From Tubulanus polymorphus (lineage: Eukaryota > Nemertea > Palaeonemertea > Tubulaniformes > Tubulanidae): a DNA stretch of 64,000 bases. Positions 1 to 14,200 of this stretch are shown piece by piece. The position numbers and the translations under genes are program-made. The stretch is taken from the NCBI RefSeq assembly GCF_964204645.1, contig NC_134025.1:23652001-23716000 (forward strand), read 5' to 3'. The notes under the pieces were generated by a model. The model saw only the letters and a program-made list of their open reading frames with translations. It had not been told where the DNA came from and searched no databases. Position 1 is the first letter of the stretch. Every line of letters begins with the position of its first letter.

Positions 1-97
1 TTCTCCATTCCAATTTGGTGTTGACTGCATCTGGGACGACAGTGGTAATACATATAAGTACTACAATTAGACTTAACGAGGCACGTTGTCCTTCCAT
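1..97 (-). CDS. N-terminal coding exon of an unidentified secreted or membrane protein (partial, runs off the left edge)
   Basis: On the minus strand an ATG at 97-95 opens a frame that stays open to the window edge (32 codons plus one base). It begins MEGQRASLSL, followed by a hydrophobic run (IVVLICITTVV) and then a more polar stretch, the layout of a cleavable signal peptide with cleavage near the VN/T region. A splice acceptor (catttcag) lies 7 bases upstream of the ATG, so the 5' leader is probably split by an intron. The rest of the gene lies outside the window and I do not recognise the family. The ORF is short, so the call rests on the signal-peptide composition and the acceptor. Confidence 0.5.
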   Translation of the reverse strand, partial: MEGQRASLSLIVVLICITTVVPDAVNTKLEWR

Positions 98-2232
98 CGT
101 TGCTCTGAAATGATGAAGATTTCTTATTTCAATTATCAATTAGATATACGACAGGTATTATATCATTTAGATTTACAATGCCCGACCTAGCATTCCAAAA
201 ATAGAAACAAATTTAAAGTTTTATGAAATATCTGTCAGTGTAAACAATTTTCGTTTTTGGATCAACCATTTCAATGCACTGATATTGACGAGTCAAAGTA
301 CATTGACCACACCTTTCTGCTCTCAGAGAAAGTGTCTTATCCTGTCCAATTTTAGAGTCCTCGTGTAGAGATTAATCAATATCTGCTCAAGGTTTTTGAA
401 CGATGATTGAATACGATTTCATATTTTTCTTGTGTCCAATTACGATTATAAATTCTGATTAACTTGTGAATGTTTGCGATAGTTGCGCGGTTTACAGAGA
501 GTATGCAAGAAAAAGATGGTCAGAAAGATAGCACACGATCTTTAAACACACCTTGTGTGTGAGGCGAAATGGAAGTTGATATCAGTACTGAGACACATTG
601 ACGGGTCAGTTCACCAGAGGGGTAGCAAAGCGTTCATTCATAAAGGAAACAGCTCGTAACCACACAACAGCGTGTTAGTTACCATAATCTTAAAAGGACT
701 AAGCAGCCAATGAAATAACTGAATTTCTGAGTCCTTTCAAAGCATGTTCTTCTTGACCCCTTAATGAATCTTTCACCACGATTATCTATCACGCTTACTT
801 GCTTGCGCGTCCGTTAGTTCATAGACACACGTCAATTACAGTTAGGCCTAACTGTGACTGTGCAGTTCGCCACTTACACATTTGACTTAAGTTTATTTTT
901 TCTCTGGGATCGGTTTTTGGATATTTCGCTCAATAAAACGAAATGTCTTTTGAACACACACCTCAAATTGGTAAAGAGGCTCAATTTTATGAACTAAATC
1001 AGTTTCCATTCCTGGCATTCAAAATCAAATCACATTATCAAATTCTATTCAATTAAAAGATCATGGTTCGTAGGCATGGAAACACAGGAAATATATTGTT
1101 TAAAACCAAAAAATGACCGGTCATTGCTCTGTAAATATGAGAAAAAAGAGTTTCCGCAATCCTTCAGTACAATTTGTGCATGTTCAAAATTTAAGAGAAA
1201 TACCCCCAGACAACCCCCTGCAATCACAGTGACATTTTGAAAGAATAGTCTTGCTCCCTTTGAAAAAATTGGCAAAAGTTACTCAATAAGGTGATCTGAA
1301 TTGGTGTTGTTCCGTGTATGAAAACGTTACGAGACTATTACGTAGAAACCCCCTGCTTTCACACAAAATTATTCTCTGGATGTCTTTGTAGCCTAAAGAT
1401 TATCATTGTTAAGAATAGTTATAGAATTCAGAAAGGTATTCTAACAGGTTCTGTTCCATTGATAATATGTTATAGACATATTACATACTGATTGGAATAA
1501 TTCAATTCAATGCGGAGATAGAGCACATTTATAAAACTTTTAGGTGAGAGATTTAAAAAAAAACTAAAAACCTCGAAAATTGAAATAACACGATACAGGG
1601 AGCCGCGAAACTGCAACATCGCAACAAATGATAATTATACATCCGTTTTCACATTAAGAAAATTGTGTATAGATTTTTTTTATCTATACGTTTATCAATT
1701 ATGCATACGAGAGAGTTGCGCGTTATATAAATGAGCAGGAATCACTAGTAGGTTATGATCCGGTACGTAATTTTAGTGTAATTCGACTCCTCACTAGAAG
1801 TATGGAATGTCTTAGAACAAAAACACGAAGGTCAGAAGAAGAACAGAGTGGAATGCATCTTTAACCAAAGAGAGCTGAAATCTATTTTATGCGGTGTAAA
1901 ATGAGAACAACATAACCGCTGTTGCAGGTGTGGTAAACTTCTCGATGAACCCTAAGTGAAAAGCTCGTTCATTATTGCGTTACTGTAACTTATCAAACAC
2001 GATTTATCCCTTACGTGTTTTGACTTTTCAAGCAAACAACCCTTTTCATTTTGAAAGTCTTGATAGAAAATATATATAGTGATAAGCTTTTTATCATTTG
2101 CAAATTGTAAAAAATAGGAATTAGGAGATTAGCAAAAAATAAAACCGGAAAGAGATAAGCAGATTTCATAATCATGTAAACTTGCGTTGTTAGTAAAGAA
2201 AAAAGTCATAATCAGAATATGAATTGTCCTAC

Positions 2233-2310
2233 CTTCGATGAAAGATCCGCATGAAACGATTTCTGAACTAACTGTAATGGTATGTTGTAGAAATGCCGCT
2301 CTTTTATAAA
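2233..2310 (-). promoter_or_regulatory. Possible TATA promoter and untranslated first exon of the left-edge gene
   Basis: Read on the minus strand, a TATAAA box (2308-2303) is followed about 30 bases later by a short leader that ends at a donor-like GTAGG (gt at 2232-2231). The next good minus-strand acceptor before a coding ATG is at about 105, beside the signal-peptide exon. This is the arrangement of a TATA promoter with a non-coding first exon and an intron of about 2.1 kb. It is inferred from signals only; no transcript evidence is available. Confidence 0.3.
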
Positions 2311-3320
2311 CTTCTTGTCGGGGTGAAGTAACCTCGCTTCACTGACGGAGATATTTGAATAATAAAGCAGCTAATCTGCAATTATACAAGGTGCCCGCCA
2401 GGGGCTGCACACGCACCGCAAAATACACACGAATTCGATTAGGTAAAAATGAGATTTCCAGATTCAATTAGACATTCATTGATGAACGTCCACGAAGCGA
2501 ATGAGCGCGCTTTCGAAAAGCTAATGAAACGAACCAAACTGATGGCAATGTTCCTCAAAAGTGAAGTAAAATGTTTGTAGTGAGCACCGGATAAATTTCC
2601 TGCCTTTATTGCCGGTATCGATCAGCTGCGATTGATCTTAAGCAGTCGTAATCGAATATTTGAGCGTCACCGATTTGACCATAATCGTGTGATAAGCCGG
2701 AAAATTACACGCGGGAAATGATGACGTAGAAGATTGGCGAACCCGTCCCGGCTCACGTATCACATTCCCAGTTTAACCTTTAACGCGGAAGCTTGGTACT
2801 AAATTTATCACATGAAACAAATTATTGATTTTTATAGTCCATTTCTATCAGTCAGTCCGAACGGTCAGTCTAGCTGTCATTCAGTTATGCTCAAGTATCT
2901 GACTCTACCGCTCGAGTCAGCACCTTTAAAAATCATATCATGAAGTACCCTGTGTTTAGTGTGATACCGATATTGCAAGATTTTGTTTTCTGTCAATCAA
3001 TAAGAAAGGGAGCCCAGACATACGTAAAAAATATGCGACGCAATATCAAGATCATTACAATGGCTAATACATTAACTCGTTTTGTCCAAATTGCATAGAT
3101 GTAGGCTATAAGGACATCCAAATATCATGATATCAAGTATTCTTATATACATACGTACACACGAAGTACTTACAGCTCAAGCATTACTGAATGAGTTTTA
3201 ACTAAGTAAATTAGGTAGATGACAATGTACAAAATATTTTTCGTAGGACATACTGAATCACATATTGAATCAATTGGTTTAATAGAAGCAGCGATAGAAA
3301 ACAAGTCCTGAAACAAGGTG

Positions 3321-3445
3321 GTGTTTTCAGGACCTAAGAGGTGCTGAAATCAACGTTACGGCCTATAACAAATAAAAGTGTTTTCAGGACCTAAAAGTTG
3401 ATTCCAGTAGGTGCAGAAATCAACTAGTTGTTTACGTGACGTGCT
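3321..3445. repeat. Short degenerate tandem/inverted repeat
   Basis: The 17-base string gtgttttcaggacctaa occurs at 3321 and again at 3378 (57 bases apart). Each copy is followed by a variant of 'gtgc-gaaatcaac', and a third partial copy (gtgctgaaaacaac) lies near 3440. GTCCTGAAA just before the first copy is the reverse complement of part of the unit. It looks like a small decayed repeat or the remnant of a mobile element; no coding potential. Confidence 0.5.
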
Positions 3446-5730
3446 GAAAACAACTTTCTTAAACTTTTTTTAGAATCGACATGAGATTCTGTAGCCCGAA
3501 TCAGCAACCAGAGTTAGCAATTCAGGCATTAAAACGTAGGCATACGTATCTCCCCCCTCGATTGTGAAATAAGGAATTGTAAGAAGCGCGACTATGTTAT
3601 TTAGTGCATTCTATACGTCCACACGCCAATCATACGATTTTTTAGCATGTGATTTTATTATCTCGCTTTGATATATATTATGAATTACGGGAAATTAATG
3701 GATCCTGTTTGACATAGTTCTTTTTAATGGTCCACCTTTCACGATGAACACACGGCTATAAACTGAAAACTGTGGGCATGTGAAAAAAGGTATATGTCAG
3801 TGAAAATTCATTCAAATCGTGTGGCTGTCGTCTTACAAGCACAAATTTTTACGTGAGCGTTCATAATAATTCATATTTGAGCCCCTGTTTTTAAAAATGG
3901 GGTGTTCATTGAACTGAATACATACACGTAGGCATATACTGGTACCGAGGACGTCCTAAATAGCGCCGCTCGTTTTCAATTCTGACCACCCGTATAAAAA
4001 CATAACCGTATTTTAATGAACAAATAATGGGTTCCTTTGAAAATTCTCTCGGTTAATGCAAAGACGGGTTTAACCCGTTGTGGGTAAATTATTAATTCAG
4101 TTGAAGCGTTTACGCATTCGTGATTTTACATATATGAGACGTGCGTATATTTTCATACATATAATGGGGTGCGTAGGCCTAATTCAAATTTCATTTTTTG
4201 CACCGGACATATTTTTTTTCATAGTGTCAAAGCCGAGACAGAAATATTGATCCGATCCAAGAGATTGATGTTAAAACCCTACAAATCTATAGAAAACATA
4301 GAAATTGAGATTTGAGTAAAAAAATAGAAGAAAATAATTCTTTTGCAGTTGAAGCAGATCTGTAATGGCCAAATTGAGACATGGGTGAGATGCATTTTGT
4401 CCACTGTCGAAATTGTTTTATGCCAATAGAGGAAATAATGTGCATAAAATAAAACCAACGGGTTTTAGACAAACATTCTAAGATACAGCCGAAAGGTAAC
4501 AACACTGGCATTGGCGTTTTGAGTAGCGCCAAAGTTGCAAATCTATTTTCGTACGGTTGATTGGTTTCCAGCTTGTTGTACGAAATTGATTCGGATTGAC
4601 GCATAACCTATAATCCTCATCACTTCGCACTGTATGCCACCTAGATATCCGGAATCCGATTTTTCATTTAAAATATATCTCTGATTTGCAGACGCTAGGG
4701 GGATTAGTTACCAAATAAAGACATGCTTTCGATAAACAAGTAATAAATGATATACGCATCTGATTTCACCTATCAACGTAATAACTAACTGAATGTATTA
4801 CTGGTTTATAATAACATTACCAATAACTATAATGCATCAATACACACAAAACGTGATACACACGAAACGGGCTTTGGCAACTTGGAAGAACAATTTACGT
4901 TAACCTATAAGATATAGAGTTATCAATCCAAAATTTGAAGAAAGACTGATTTCCGCCGTAGATCTGTTTGTTTTCCTAAACAAGCGAACAGTCTGAACCT
5001 ATTTTGTAAGCACGACGGAACGCCCATGAAAAATCAAACCCCAGTAGCATTTCCTTTTCACACCGGAAAAGCAATTATTAACGGTCCTCTGATTGTGCAA
5101 TGGACTGACTAAAACGATATCGGGGTTACGTATCACTGGCGACATTAGAATACAGCTCATCGGCTCCGATAGTCCGCTAGTCAAGTTTCTCTCCACGCTT
5201 GTCAGTTTCTTCATTTCAAATCGCTGTTTCTTCCTTGCACCACGAGAGATAACCAGCCAACATTTAAGAGATTTCTAGGTTAATTTTGCAAAATGAAAAT
5301 TCACTTTATCTACAAAAACAAGCAAATTCAACTTCAGCACCGTTCAACTCACGAATTTTGATTTTACTTTCTTCCTTTCTTCCGTACGAAGCGTTATTGA
5401 AAAATTTTTATGATTATCATCCGCATTCGGTTGATCTTAGATGATTTGACCGATAGTTGTGTAGCATTCAGTAGATCTCAGCACGGAATCACTATATTTA
5501 ATGCCAAGGAAAAAATGCTTAATCAAATCAAGGACCTTGCGCAGGAGATCATGCAGGTATGAATCTGTATCAATGAACCGGCACCATCAACAGTCGTGTT
5601 CTAGATCTGAACGGTCATTTTTGGAAGTATCGTAATCTACAATATTAGGCTTTATTGTTAGACATTTTGATAAGTAATGTTTTTTGTGAAGTTTGGATAT
5701 TCATAAAATGGCCGACGATCGTCGATAATT

Positions 5731-5790
5731 GTGTCGAATGTGAGAAAAACGGACAGGCCTCAGATTATCTTCCCCTTTCACATTCGACAC
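5731..5790. repeat. 13-bp perfect inverted repeat (hairpin)
   Basis: gtgtcgaatgtga at 5731-5743 is the exact reverse complement of tcacattcgacac at 5778-5790, with a 34-base loop. No flanking gene or terminator context gives it a function; it may be the core of a small MITE. Confidence 0.5.
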
Positions 5791-6984
5791 ATTAGTCAAA
5801 ATTAAAAGATCCAAAATTTGAATCGTATTCATAGATCCGTATCGTCTCACACCCTATTTAAACAGCTATAAATTAAAACTGATATCAATTAGAAGAATTT
5901 ATACGGTGATTACTTTCTTATATTTCTAAAGCATTTTTTGGTTTTCTGCAAGTGAATATTGATAGATAGAGTAAATATGACTGCGCCATCTTTACAAATT
6001 ACATCGTAATGCGATGTTTATTAGTCAACTGGAGTCCAACCTTTGCGAGGGAAATTCCATTGGGCTAACCAGGGGGTGCCTGTGGGCGTGATCTACGATT
6101 TCTAAAATGTTAAATGTGCCCATACGCACTGACTTAATCGGTCATAGATATTATAGTATCTTTTTTTGAAATATCGGGCAATTAGGCCTATAGGGTGGGT
6201 TTTGTGGTAACAAATATATGACCGTGGAAACGGGCACACGTATTGCGATAGGTTCATAAACTAAACGAAAAAGACATAGTCTCGAAAATAATGTTGATTT
6301 ATGTAGGATGCTAGTAAAATGGATGATTTCAAGTTTGGTGTAACTTTAAGCTAAATGACAGATGTAATTTTGTTGATACGGATTAACTCCAGGGCCGAAA
6401 TACCCATTTCCTTTTCGGATCCTCTGCTAGGATTGAATTACACCCTCAAAATTAACAGCGGACAGCGGACGTATAATATTTCAACGTTTGTTTTTTAAAG
6501 TACCGTGGCTGGGACTGACTGTAGTCGCAGTGACAGAAAGGTACAGTTTAGGGGGTCAATCAGGCATAACACGGAATGCCTCACACTGTAAAGCTGCTTG
6601 CTATTAATATTGTTTTTCATCTATAAAAAACTAAGAAATTGTCTGTTGCCATCATGTATTTTGTATTTGAAGAAGGATATGAACAACAAAGATATCTTTC
6701 ATTAACCGTCAGTCGAGACAGCCTTGTACGGTTAATTACTGGTCATGTCAAATTGCGGCCAACCAATCTCTTAAAATACCTCGTATAATCACCTCGCTTC
6801 GTTTCCTCTCTGTAGTTGGTATCGGTATATAATTTCACATAAAAAAGAAATGATTTATATAGGCCCTATTGTATTTTTCATTACACTTGGGGATGACCAT
6901 TAGTGCGTGGTCGAGAAATGTATGTATTTTTAAGTCTATGTCTGAATGAACTCCAGGCCCGTAGAGTGGGGTGCGGTGGCCGTA

Positions 6985-8430
6985 AAGCCCGCGCACACGG
7001 CATAACATTTGTTTCGCCAAACAGAAAACATGTTTTTCACATAACGTTTTTCGTATAACGTTTTGCCCGCAAACGATAAAATGTTCAACACACACGGCAT
7101 AACGAAAATGCGCAGAAAACATTTCTTGCACCATGGACTCCATGGAGACAACAACACATTCGTTTACTCACATAAATTTTTGTATTTATTATTATTATCT
7201 TTATTGCTCCATTTTTTTAAACAAAATTTCGATCACAGAAAAGAAAATAAATTATTGTCACATGCATACATACATATATACAAATTACAGTTTTAGGGTT
7301 CCGGTTTAAATTCGGAGTTAGAGTTGATAAAGCTCGTTTAGTTTCTTCAGAAAAATAGATAAATTACGCAGCACAGTGAATGTCTTTTGAACTAAATAGC
7401 TGCGAGAATTTATGAAGATTTGGGTTTTCATAGAAATATGCTAATATATATAGTTTACGGAGGTCTTCAAAGAAACTACACTCCAAAACAACATGATACT
7501 CGTCACCGATTTTGTTTAGGTTACATCTGGTACAAATTCGTTCTTCTCTCGGTATATTTACGTATCTGCCTGTTTCTATGGGTAAGGCATGGTTCGAGCA
7601 TCGGAATTTTATCAGTGTCATTCTCAGATTAGGAGTAAGTGAGAGTGAACATGTTTCCATACCCCATTCTGGTCTTATAATGTTATAAGTATCTAGTTTT
7701 GACGAATTTTCTTAGTTTTGACGCCAATCTTGTCTAAATTGATCTTGCAATCTAAGTTTCATTGATTCCATTAAATAATTAACGTTGGGGAAATTTTGTT
7801 TATACCAGATGTAACCTAAACCACAGTTTTCAAAAATCGATTGAACGTAACTAGTCCATTTACTAGGCTTATCGTTGAGGTGATTTTCGTATACAATACG
7901 GTACATTTTCACAGAATGGGTCTCTTCGTGTAAAAAGGTGGGCCCAAAAAACTTAACTACTTTCAGTTTTACTTGAATTTCTATTGGAAAACATCCAGTT
8001 TCTCCATATACCATACAGTTTGGCGTAGAGCGCTTTAATTTCAAAATATATTTACAGAACATTAGGTGTATACGTTCTATTTGTGTAGGGTTTGCAAAAA
8101 CCAGACCTCGCTATCAAAAAGGATTGGGGCGACTAGTGCATCAAATAAACGAATACCATAATGATGCATTGTTGCTCGCTGATTGGTTATTCAGCCGTGG
8201 ATGTTTTGCAAAACACAAAACATCGATCCACCGAACATGGGACGAAAAACGTTTTCAACAAGACACGAAACGTTTTTCGTAAATCAAGCAGTGCTTGTTT
8301 CGTGAAAAACGTTTTTCTGTTCGGCGTTTTGTGTTTTGACTCCCCGCACACGGCATAACAAAACACATCAAAACCGTTTTTCGCGAGAAAAAAATGTTTT
8401 TTTTCGGTGCCGTGTGCGGCGGGCTTAACG
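6985..8430. mobile_element. Fold-back (inverted-repeat) DNA element interrupted by a LINE fragment
   Basis: The left end (from about 6985) reads aagcccgcgcacacggca. The right end (about 8407-8428) is, on the reverse strand, aagcccgccgcacacggca, one base different. Inside both arms the motif cacacggcataac recurs (near 6993, 7090 and 8346), together with many aaacgtttttcg-type blocks, and the right arm has its own palindrome around 8268-8313. No transposase is visible, so this is a non-autonomous fold-back or MITE-like element. The centre (7364-8160) is a dead LINE piece. I cannot define the target-site duplication or assign a superfamily. Confidence 0.6.
7364..8160 (-). pseudogene. Dead LINE reverse-transcriptase C-terminus
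   Basis: On the minus strand the frame starting near 8092 reads IERIHLMFCKYIL, then continues through GYIWYKQ and ALPIETGRYVNIPREERIC to a C-x2-C-x8-H-x4-C knuckle. These are features of the C-terminal region of jockey/CR1-group non-LTR retrotransposons. The frame is broken: a stop at 7714-7712 divides it, and a frameshift near 8085 separates the upstream piece (LFDALVAPIL and EVW) from the rest. Endonuclease and RT catalytic domains are absent, so this is a 5'-truncated, inactive copy. It lies between the arms of the fold-back element. Confidence 0.75.
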
Positions 8431-8439
8431 ACTGTGAGT

Positions 8440-9966
<1,527 letters not shown>

Positions 9967-9977
9967 CATTTTCGAAG

Positions 9978-10065
9978 ATGAGTAACTTATTGAAACTGAT
10001 TGATGATGATTTACGCAATGAACTTGGCCCACTTCATACTGTGAGCAAAGCCCTAACAAATCCTT
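9978..10065 (+). other. Candidate first coding exon of the large Lys/Arg-rich gene
   Basis: After the TA array an ATG opens MSNLLKLIDDDLRNELG, a protein-like, charged amphipathic start, continuing to TNP before a donor-like GTAATG at 10066. The exon would be 88 bp and end in phase 1. The big exon's acceptor at 11208 leaves two bases before its first codon, so the phases match (1+2) and the join is open. Without a transcript this remains a proposal; the ATG at 11229 is the alternative start. Confidence 0.35.
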
Positions 10066-11208
10066 GTAATGTAGTGGGCCTAGACTACATTTTTTGTCTG
10101 TAACCGTTTTTTGCAATATTTCGCTGAATTATTTGAGTAAAGATCTCAAATTGATCGCGATATGAACAGTGAAATTGTGCTGTCTGAATAAATCATTGTT
10201 TCATATCCTTCATACAGTATATCGAAAGATTGCCAGTCTTTTTTAGCCTCAACTTGATTTGGAGAAAAACTAGGCCTACCCCATTTTTGAATTAGATCGA
10301 AGTTTAATTACTGGCCTGTATCCCTGCCTACAGAGAGAAGTTATCTTAAAATTATCAAAATCATTTGGGGGCATGGAAACTTAAAAAACCCATTGTTACC
10401 GTAAAGAATGGAGTCACTTTTTATTTTCTGGCCGTTCAACTTGCATTAAAGGAAATTTTTCAGCGATCCTTCAATTACATGTAATATGAATATAAAATTG
10501 ATTGTTCATTCAGACTGCATAATTTCACTGGTCATCTTAACACCAATTTGAGGTTTGTACTCAAAACATTTATGCGAAATACTCTGAAAACAGTTAAGAG
10601 ACCATAAAATAATAATATAGACTATGATAGGCCAAGTCGTAGCTGATACCCTCAAGCTCCAGTCGAGATCCCAGTCCTGGATGTGCCTGCAATCACTTCC
10701 AGGGTACATGTATTAGCACAGGCTACGTACTTATGAATTGCTGCTTTAGTTATATTGGGGTTATATTATTTTACCATAGGGTGCTCTTGCACCTCCTTGA
10801 TATATCTAAACTAAACAGCACTCATGGTCCTATTCCCTCAAATACGAAGAACCAGACATACCATGTACATGGAAATAGGTACATAAGAATTGAAAAGAAC
10901 TTTTCATTGGATGATTGGAAAATAGAGTTACAAATGTACTTCAGATTGGAAAATAGACTTACTACAGTTACAATTTGAAGCGGCCTAATTGGCCAACACG
11001 CAAGCTATATATGTAATGTACACATTTTCTCATTTTAGCAACAGAAGGTGTACATGAAATACTTAGATCTTACTTTTTTGACTGCTGTAACAATGTGATC
11101 ATTTGATTATAATAAAAGGTAAAAAACGTCTATCATTCAAAGACCTATCTTAAATTGCCCTTGCCTTTAATATCCAACACTGATATATATGAACTTTTTG
11201 TATTACAG
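10066..11208 (+). other. Putative intron or upstream region of the large ORF
   Basis: No convincing exon. The region is AT-rich and ends in a good polypyrimidine tract and acceptor (tttttgtattacag) at 11208, which supports its being intronic with respect to the large downstream exon. Confidence 0.4.
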
Positions 11209-14200
11209 ACTTAAACTCGATTGATGATATGCAACAATCACCATCCCAACAATCACCATCTAACTTAGGCCTACCACGAATAGTTCAGTGGTATCAAAAA
11301 ACTAATGCGCTTATCGATGGAATACCTACAAGCTTACTCTTGCCCATCTATGGAAAAGACTTCAAGGTTTCGAATCAATGCCTTGGAAGTAATGATATAG
11401 AAACACAACCTTGCGATCTTGAGGGAAAAGGCGGAAAAGTAGTAACTAATTGTATTAAAGCGGATAAAATATCAGAAAAGACAAAGAAAATAAATGCATA
11501 CGATTCTTTTAAAGCACAATCAGCGGCATTCCCAGAACTGGAGACGCACGAACCATCTACGATATCATTATTGGGACAGAACACATCATTCGATAAAGGA
11601 CAACAAGACATTACATTGCAAACATCTCACCAAAGGTTAGCTTTGCCTTTGAACAATTGTTCAAGCACAATAAGTAATGTTCATAAACAAATTGATGAAA
11701 AACAAACTGGTGTGCAGCATCAGCTGTTCAACACAAACTACAACAATGCATCGATGCCGCCATGTACAGCTAAAGATTTGACCTACGAACGACCAAATCT
11801 CTTTATTCCTGATTCGCAAATACAGACGAAACCCGATGATTCGGGTACGGGTAACTGTCGAAAGATCTTGGCTCCTAACAGTTGGAATGCAAAAAATGTT
11901 TTGATATGCAACCCATCCAATCCAGCAAAAGATATAAAGAAACCTAGTAAAAGATGGGTAAAGAATAAAACTAAGCCTATGAAAGCTAAATCGACGTCAA
12001 GGTTCATAAAGCAGACACAAAGCGGGATGGAAATCCGAAATATAAATTCGATTTGTCCTACCTCCATTAGTCAGTTTACGCCTATTAAATGTGTAACGCC
12101 GAAAGAAAAAACCGAGACAAACCAGTTATGTTTGAAAGGTTATGTACCAAAAGCAAAATCAGAACCGAGTGTACTAGATACGCGCAGAGGTGCAACAAAC
12201 CGGTTACGTTCTGAAGACTACACGAAAGTTCTATCTCTATCATCTGGAGCAGATATAGCCGTAAAGCCTGGCGTAACGAACCATTCTAAGTCGTGTTTAG
12301 AAATCAACGCAGAAGTTCCCTACTCCAAACTGGAAAAACCATTGACACATCAGCACGGGTTCATTCGTCTTCCAGTTACGTCTAATTTAGTTGATTATGG
12401 CGATGAAGGCTCCGGTAGCTTGAAGATACAAGATGTTTTTTGTCGCGACCCACGTTTCACAACAACGTGCACGGCGAAACAGTTGGTACCGTCGAACAAT
12501 GATGGGGTCCAAACGAAACCAATAAAAAACTCGGCTGGCAAGAAATCGCTTAGAAACGAACCAGATAGTAAGCTGACTGAGCACGCATTCGCGAAACCTC
12601 TCAAAGTGAGCGAAATTGCTTATCCAAAAAGGAAATGCGAGTCCATCATGTCTTCTTCCACCGTGAACAATGGAGATGTGGTGCGAGGCGACAATTATCA
12701 AGTACTTTTGGCCCAATTAAATGTCGACAAACTTGCTGTAGATGAAACAGCTGTTGCTCCTGCGAACTCAGAAAATTATTCAAATGTTGATTATTCGATG
12801 TTGCCAGTACAAATGACTGGCAAACAGTATAAATGTTCGAAGCCGTTCAGACTGGTAAAACGACAGCTAATTGAGGGAAAATTAAAATCATTTGTTTTGC
12901 CAATAAACGAAGCAGCTAATGCGGATGTTATACATGCATTACCACCCAAACCGAGTGAACATGGGAAGAAGGTGCCTGCCGTGAGAAACGAAGTTAAACG
13001 ATGTTCCTTGGATATGAAAAGAATGACGTCGAAATGCCGACCGAGTTCGGTTGACAAAACACCAAATTCCAATCAACAGCGAGGCGCCTTTGATAGTTTA
13101 GCTCGCATCTTTGCCGAAGTTATCGGTTCATTTTCCGATAAAAACGATACTCCTATTGAACAGAATGCAAATGAAAGTGAATGCGGTAGAACTTTTCCTG
13201 ATTCCGGGCTGAAAGAAAAAAACATTGCTGACGATGGGCCTGTTTCGTTCCATGTAAGCGATGTCAGCGGAGCGAACCACACAGGCGTTGTTGAAAGTGA
13301 ATCATCACTTGAGAAAATTAGTAAAGTGTCTACTATATCAATTTCCGAAGGAAAAACTGATTTGGCGAGCAAACCTGATGTGGCTGCCAACGGAAACCCG
13401 TGTGATGCAATCGGCAATATCCAGCCTGATTCGAAAAAGACTGTCGTTTCCTTATCCGATATCGTCAATCCCGATCCGATGAAAAGCGATGATAACATGA
13501 CGGTCGGTAATGTCCATTCGGAATCGAATGAGCCGATAGTTTATTCAAGGGTACCAGCCCCGCCGCGAATCTGCAAAGCTTATCGAGAACGATTTGGTAT
13601 CGTAAAAATGCCAATAGTTCGCTTGAAGAACGTCGGCTATTTGATGCGCAACAAACCGTCAGTTTTGCTAACACAGCCGAAAATGAAGAGATATCTCCGT
13701 CGAACGTATCCTCATGTACTAGATTCGTTGTCAGGGAAAGGTTTTCTCGCATCCTTGTCCCCAGATCTTGTACAGACACGCCCCCGTGTAACCAAACGTG
13801 GTCGAAAAAGTATAGCCGGATCGACTACTAAAACCGATGCAAACGATGCGCGAAATGGTAGATTTTCTTGCGCCACTGGAAGCCATTCAATCGACGACGG
13901 AAAAACCGTGGAAAACATGCTGCAATGCAAACCGAAAAGCTCACCTGATAGAAGCACGTGTCTCGAAGTAGATGAGAAAGCCAGATATATTCGTTCTAGC
14001 GATTCAGTTCCCAGAAAAATCTCTCGACTGAAAACCGATTTAGTTATAGCTGAAGACGAGAGAAAAACCACCATAAGACGGCGGGTATCCAGATTGCAGA
14101 CGCAAAAAGGCCTATGCACCAAATCAAAACTGATGAATGATGTGGATGAACACAAAGAAATCCCTTCTGCTGTCTCAAGAATACGTAGGAAATACATTAG

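Larger units (their letters stand above)
98..6984. other. Non-coding stretch: putative 5' intron and upstream region of the left-edge gene
   Basis: Apart from the putative promoter near 2.3 kb and the small repeats listed separately, I see no exon, RNA gene or recognisable transposon protein. Open frames here are short, compositionally random and lack domain signatures. The sequence is AT-rich with scattered homopolymer runs. Confidence 0.5.
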
